Source: Bacillus sp. ISL-45
GTDB taxonomy: Bacteria > Bacillota > Bacilli > Bacillales > Cytobacillaceae
Assembly: GCF_018613195.1 (NCBI RefSeq)
Contig: NZ_JAGGQQ010000008.1
Coordinates: forward strand, 349,567 to 413,566
DNA: 64,000 bases
Direction of reading: 5' to 3'
In this document: piece after piece, positions 59,986 through 64,000 of the stretch
How the letters are laid out: every line of letters begins with the position of its first letter
Position numbering within the stretch: the stretch's first letter is position 1
Translations under genes and position numbers: made by a program
Notes under the pieces: generated by a model
What the model saw: only the letters and a program-made list of their open reading frames with translations
Databases searched by the model: none
What the model was told of the DNA's origin: nothing

Positions 59986-61222
59986 ATGAGAATTAATCAC
60001 AATATTGCTGCGTTAAACACACACCGTCAGTTAACAAGCGCTTCTAGTGCACAAGCTAAATCAATGGAGAAATTATCTTCAGGTCTTCGTATTAACAAAG
60101 CTGGAGACGACGCAGCTGGTCTTGCAATTTCTGAAAAAATGCGCGGACAAATTCGTGGTTTGGATCAAGCATCTCGTAATGCTCAAGATGGTATCTCTTT
60201 AATCCAGACAGCTGAAGGTGCCTTGAACGAAACTCACTCTATCTTGCAACGTATGCGTGAATTAGCTGTTCAGTCTTCCAATGATACCAATACAGCAGAA
60301 GACCGTGGTGAACTTCAAAAAGAAGTAGACGAGTTAGCGAAAGAGATTACTCGTATTTCTAACACTACCGAGTTTAATACAAAGAAATTAATTGATGGAC
60401 AAGGTGGGGCTTCTCTAGACTTCCAAATCGGTGCTAATGAAGGTCAAACAATGAATCTTGCTATCGGTGCAATGGATGCGGCTACTCTAGGAGTTGATGA
60501 TGGAACAGGTTTAGCTGCAACAGCTGCAGGTGGAGATGCAACTACTGTTGGTGGTATTGACATTTCTACAGATGCGGCAACAGCAACAGCTGCGATTACT
60601 ACAATCAACTCTGCTATTGAAACAGTATCTGCCGAACGTTCTAAACTTGGTGCAAACCAAAACCGTCTAGAACACACAATCAACAACTTGAACACATCTT
60701 CAGAAAACCTAACAGCAGCGGAATCACGTGTCCGTGACGTTGATTATGCTTTAGCTGCTTAAGAGCAGTAACAAGCACAGTCGTCCTGGCTGGTAACGGC
60801 CAGAGATCATAATCGGGTGAATTGCTGGAAACCCCTTATAGCTTTCTTCACCACAGCGGAGCTGGAAACGGCAAACGCGAAGGGCAGAAAAGAAGAAGGA
60901 TTGGGCAATCAGCAGCCAAGCTCCTGTCTCGAAAGAGTGGAGAAGGTTCAACGACTAGGATAAACCATCTAAGGCAAAAGCTATGGTGATGAAATCCATA
61001 GGTGAAACAATAACCATCAGTATTGTGAATCCGAAGTGCCCGACCCCTACTAAGTAATTAGAGGGTGAAGATATAGTCTAGTCATTTATGAAAATAAATG
61101 TTCGCGCGATGGCGAAAGAAATGATGGAACAAACTAAGAATTCTATTCTTGCTCAAGCTTCACAAGCTATGCTAGCGCAAGCAAACCAGCAGCCGCAGGG
61201 AGTTCTTCAACTTCTTCGTTAA
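59986..61222 (+). CDS. hag: Flagellin, coding sequence split by a group I intron
   Basis: Exon 1 is 59986-60744 (253 codons) and exon 2 is 61109-61222 (37 codons plus stop), giving 290 residues when spliced. Exon 1 has the D0/D1 N-terminus ([40 protein letters not shown]), a short variable middle, and the C-terminal D1 helix up to SRVRDVD. Exon 2 restores the D0 helix [16 protein letters not shown] through [11 protein letters not shown]. Without splicing, translation reads into the intron and stops at 60760-60762 after YALAA, losing the D0 helix needed for filament assembly. Its position after fliW-csrA is standard. Confidence 0.92.
60745..61108 (+). ncRNA. Group I self-splicing intron in hag (364 nt, no homing endonuclease)
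   Basis: The junctions fit group I rules: exon 1 ends in U (60744) and the intron ends in G (61108). P1: exon UGAU pairs with internal guide GUCG (60780-60783), with U-G wobble at the splice site, extended by UGCUU/AAGCA. P2: 60786-60790/60799-60803. P4: TGCTG 60823-60827 with CAGCA 60911-60915, the latter inside the conserved AATCAGCAGCCAAGC. P6: 60922-60925/60940-60943. P7: GACTA 60954-60958 with TAGTC 61074-61078, the latter in AAGATATAGTC. P9: CATTTAT-GAAA-ATAAATG 61083-61100. No endonuclease ORF fits in it. A flagellin group I intron has been described in Geobacillus stearothermophilus. Confidence 0.92.
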
Positions 61223-61234
61223 TTAGTGACTTTA

Positions 61235-61270
61235 AAAACGACCACTGGATTACCCTTTGGTCGTTTTTTT
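61235..61270 (+). terminator. Terminator of hag
   Basis: AAACGACCA and TGGTCGTTT pair around CTGGATTACCCTT, then a T run. Confidence 0.85.
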
Positions 61271-61401
61271 ATATAAAATATATAGGACTATATTACTAAT
61301 ATAATCAAAAGATATATATTGATTCTAATTAGCATAACCTAAATAACTTTTTCGGGGGTGTATCTTAGTACTAATATCTATCTTTAGTATTAAGGTGAAA
61401 A

Positions 61402-64000
61402 ATGAGAAAGATAGCAAAATCTTTTTTTGTTGTATTTTTGATAAATATTCTTTTATTGCCAAACTTCACCTTTGCCTTGGAGGCCTGGTTATCTCCTAAA
61501 TTAGTAAAACTAAACCTCGCTCCTAATGAGAATGCGGAATTCAACTTAACGTTTACTACTGGTACTCCACCTGTAAAGAAACTAGATGTTGTTTTTGTTT
61601 TTGACACTACTGGAAGTATGGGCGGAGAAATAGAAAATGCAAAATCAAGATCAATCGAAATAATGAATAATATTAGCAGTAAAGTAGAGGATACTACTTT
61701 TGGCGTGGCATCCTTCCGTGATTATCCTAGTTCATATGATTATTCAGGCTACTCATCTACTTATGGTGGATCAACTGATGTTCCATTTTATTTAGACCAA
61801 ACGTTAACAAACAATATTAGCATTGTTTCTGCTTCTATACAAAAACTCTACGCGAGTGGTGGCAGCGATTGGCCAGAGAGTTATACGAGAGCTTTGCACG
61901 AGGTTTCAAAAAGCAGTATGAGATGGCGAGAAGATTCCAAGAAGGTCATCATTTTAATTGGCGATGCTCCGACACACGATTCTGATTATGCAGGATATAA
62001 TTTTGGTGTAGACCCGGGGGAAGATGGAATAGCTGGTACTGATGATGATTTGAATTTTGAAACTGTCGTCAACTCATTAAGAGATAAAGAGATGATGGTC
62101 CTGGCATTACAAGCAGGTTCTTCAGTTGAGGCAGAAGCAACATTAAAAGGGGCATCCATCGGTTTTAGTGAACTTGAAGGGACAAATGGACAATATTATG
62201 CGTTAACATATTCTAGTGAAGTCTCCTCTAAGGTAATAGAGATGGTTAGTCAGGAAGTATTAAATATAAAAGAGCTTTCTTTTAATGTGCCAGATCAATT
62301 TAAATCGTGGTTCTCCTTTAGTCCATCAATCTTCTCCGATGTAGGGCCCAGAGAAACTCGTACAACAAAAGTAAATGTCCATATTCCATCGGATGTAATA
62401 GATGGACTTTATGAAGTACCTATAAGTATTAAAGGTGATGGATACTTACTAGATACTTCTTATGTGAATATTACAGTTAATCAAAATTCTGCAACAGAAC
62501 AATCAGTTGAATTTATAACTTCAAATTTCGGTGTTATTGAAAATGATGAAAATGCTACCTTAACATTAATGCGAACAGGTGAATTAGAAGGAGAATATAG
62601 TGTAAACTATTCTACTTTAGATGATACTGCAAAAGAAAATGAGGATTATCACTCTAGTAGTGGTACCGTTACTTTTTCTTCAGGTGAAAAATTCAAAACT
62701 ATTATTATCCCAATTATTAATAATGATTTTTATGAGGATAAGGAGGAATTTAGCGTCATCTTAAGCGAGCCATCACCAGGTTTAATAATGGGAGATCCGA
62801 CATCAGCAACAGTAAGCATAGTAGATGATGAACTGAATCACCCAGGAATTCTAGAACTTACAAGTGCGCAATTTTCCGCTTATGAAGGTGACGAGCTTGA
62901 GGTCACTGTTCAAAGACATTCAGGGTCCGATGGAACTGTTTCAGTCAACTATGAATTAATAGATGGCTCTGGAAAAGCCGGACTAGATTATATTAAAAAC
63001 AGTGGACAGCTAATCTTTAATGAAGGTGAAACGACCAAAACGTTCTATGTAAATATTTATTCAGATGACATAGAAGAGTTGGATGAAAATATATATATAA
63101 GACTTAGAACACCGAGTAATGGAGCAATACTTGGATTAAATAGTACAGCAGAATTGATTATAAAAAATAAATTCGATGATAGATTATATGTAAATCCTAC
63201 AGCTATAGATTTAAAACCGGGAGAAAGTAAGTCAGTAGAAGTTTTGTTTAAACAGGCAGATGGATCTTATAAGAATGTAACTGTAGATCCAAATGTTACG
63301 TTTGAAAGCGATAATAATAAATTATTAGTAAACAATGGTCAAATTTTAGCCTCCAATTTACTTCCTCCAGGTAGCTATAAGGTAATAGTGAGCTATCAGG
63401 ACGTAGTAAAACAAATAACTGTGAATATCTTGCCACCTCCAACAGTTTCAAATATTATTGTAAATCCTGAAAGTATTGAACTGGCACCGGGCAAAAGTGT
63501 ACCTTTTACAGTCACAGCTATGATGAGTGACGGCACATCTAAAGAGGTGACAACAGACAGTTCGACTGCATATGAAATCAGTGATAGTAAAATTGTACGG
63601 AACCTAGATACAATAGTTGCTTCAAACTTGGCTCCGGATGGCTTAGTGGCAACAGTACATGTTAGCTATGGCGGGAAAGTAGCAACATTAAATGTACTGG
63701 TGAAGAAAACAGAAGTAATTGTGGAAAGCCTGGCAGCAAATCCAACGGACATCACAGTGGCTCCAGGCAAAAGTGTGCCATTCACAATCACAGCAAATAT
63801 GAGTGATGGAACGATAAAGAATGTAACGCTTGATAGTACAACTAAGTATGTGAGCAGTGACAGCCGGATCGTGAGAAGCAGCGGAATAATCGTAGCCTCC
63901 AATACGGCTCCGGATGGACTAACCGGGACGGTCACCGTCACGTATGGAGGAAAAGAGACGGCCATCACTGTTTTGGTGAAGAAAACAGAAGTAATTGTGG
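61402..64000 (+). CDS. Large secreted vWA / Calx-beta / Ig-like repeat protein, 3' end outside window
   Basis: An open frame of at least 866 codons runs off the right edge. A signal peptide (MRKIAKSFFVVFLINILLLP, then NFTFA) precedes a von Willebrand A domain with a MIDAS-type motif (VFVFDTTGSMGGE near residue 65 and IGDAPTHDSDYAG). Two Calx-beta repeats follow (DTAKENEDYHSSSGTVTF; GSGKAGLDYIKNSGQLIF). Then come Ig-like/BIG2 repeats of about 92 residues (VNPESIELAPGKSVPFTV; ANPTDITVAPGKSVPFTI). The last repeats share DNA sequence 276 bp apart. It is probably a surface adhesin or structural protein; no anchor is visible within the window. Its coding is more AT-rich than the flagellar genes. 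AAGGTG precedes the ATG. Confidence 0.8.
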   Translation, partial: MRKIAKSFFVVFLINILLLPNFTFALEAWLSPKLVKLNLAPNENAEFNLTFTTGTPPVKKLDVVFVFDTTGSMGGEIENAKSRSIEIMNNISSKVEDTTFGVASFRDYPSSYDYSGYSSTYGGSTDVPFYLDQTLTNNISIVSASIQKLYASGGSDWPESYTRALHEVSKSSMRWREDSKKVIILIGDAPTHDSDYAGYNFGVDPGEDGIAGTDDDLNFETVVNSLRDKEMMVLALQAGSSVEAEATLKGASIGFSELEGTNGQYYALTYSSEVSSKVIEMVSQEVLNIKELSFNVPDQFKSWFSFSPSIFSDVGPRETRTTKVNVHIPSDVIDGLYEVPISIKGDGYLLDTSYVNITVNQNSATEQSVEFITSNFGVIENDENATLTLMRTGELEGEYSVNYSTLDDTAKENEDYHSSSGTVTFSSGEKFKTIIIPIINNDFYEDKEEFSVILSEPSPGLIMGDPTSATVSIVDDELNHPGILELTSAQFSAYEGDELEVTVQRHSGSDGTVSVNYELIDGSGKAGLDYIKNSGQLIFNEGETTKTFYVNIYSDDIEELDENIYIRLRTPSNGAILGLNSTAELIIKNKFDDRLYVNPTAIDLKPGESKSVEVLFKQADGSYKNVTVDPNVTFESDNNKLLVNNGQILASNLLPPGSYKVIVSYQDVVKQITVNILPPPTVSNIIVNPESIELAPGKSVPFTVTAMMSDGTSKEVTTDSSTAYEISDSKIVRNLDTIVASNLAPDGLVATVHVSYGGKVATLNVLVKKTEVIVESLAANPTDITVAPGKSVPFTITANMSDGTIKNVTLDSTTKYVSSDSRIVRSSGIIVASNTAPDGLTGTVTVTYGGKETAITVLVKKTEVIV
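63474..64000 (+). repeat. Tandem 276-bp coding repeats (Ig-like units)
   Basis: The segment GTGAAGAAAACAGAAGTAAT recurs at about 63700 and 63976, exactly 276 bp (92 codons) apart. Each marks the boundary of an APGKSVPFT-type unit. A third, more diverged unit precedes them from about 63180. Confidence 0.75.

Noticed and set aside
60745..61108. Insertion sequence or MITE in hag
   Set aside because: No terminal inverted repeats, target duplication or ORF; precise restoration of the frame and the conserved P4/P7 strings fit a group I intron much better.

Overview
The window is a chromosomal segment of a motile, spore-forming, competence-encoding Bacillaceae bacterium. It resembles Mesobacillus, Cytobacillus or related 'Bacillus' lineages; I name no species. 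The evidence is the B. subtilis-like order degSU - degV - comFA - comFC - yvyF - flgM - flgN - flgK - flgL - yviE - fliW - csrA - hag, together with comK, an Sda-like protein, sigma-D promoters, cre sites and GlpP-type antitermination leaders. No rRNA, tRNA, CRISPR array, prophage or transposase was seen. Both window edges cut a gene.

Layout. 1-3.2 kb: end of a PRD regulator, then xpaC-telA behind a sigma-W-like promoter; the 3' end of telA is repeated four times. 3.3-5 kb: a small sigma-70 factor divergent from comK. Both have ComK-type AT-boxes upstream, and comK has a riboswitch-like leader with a terminator. 5.2-9.6 kb: glycerol genes glpF, glpK and a frameshifted glpD. 9.8-20.5 kb: a sugar-acid operon (LacI regulator, KDG kinase, SIS isomerase, AllD-like dehydrogenase, TRAP transporter, zinc dehydrogenase, KDPG aldolase, mannonate dehydratase, fructuronate reductase, hexulose-phosphate synthase-like protein). 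20.7-26 kb: a GDPD lipoprotein and a glycerol-3-phosphate-type ABC importer. Three GlpP-type leaders tie glpFK, glpD and this importer together.

26-48 kb is largely cell-surface biology: a polyprenyl-linked glycosylation set (GT2, DUF2304, SMR-type carrier, GT-C), two LCP transferases, two SLH-domain proteins plus a broken third, an MBOAT/SGNH O-acetylation pair, a 1177-residue subtilisin, the accessory SecA2/SlaP export pair and TagO. Together these suggest an S-layer attached to an acetylated secondary wall polymer. REP-like palindromes built on GGGGGTCTGACCCCC sit in three intergenic gaps here.

48-61.3 kb is the regulatory, competence and flagellar block. Notable points are an sda-like gene after degU, an array of helically phased DnaA boxes before comFA, absence of comFB, and a flagellin gene split near its 3' end by a 364-nt group I intron (60745-61108). 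The hag leader also carries a CsrA-type hairpin. 61.4-64 kb holds the start of a large AT-rich surface protein (vWA, Calx-beta, Ig-like repeats) that runs off the window.

The strongest candidates for new biology are the comK leader RNA with the adjacent sigma factor, the intron-split flagellin inside the FliW-CsrA-Hag control loop, the DnaA-box array at comF, and the sugar-acid operon's unexplained hexulose-phosphate pair.
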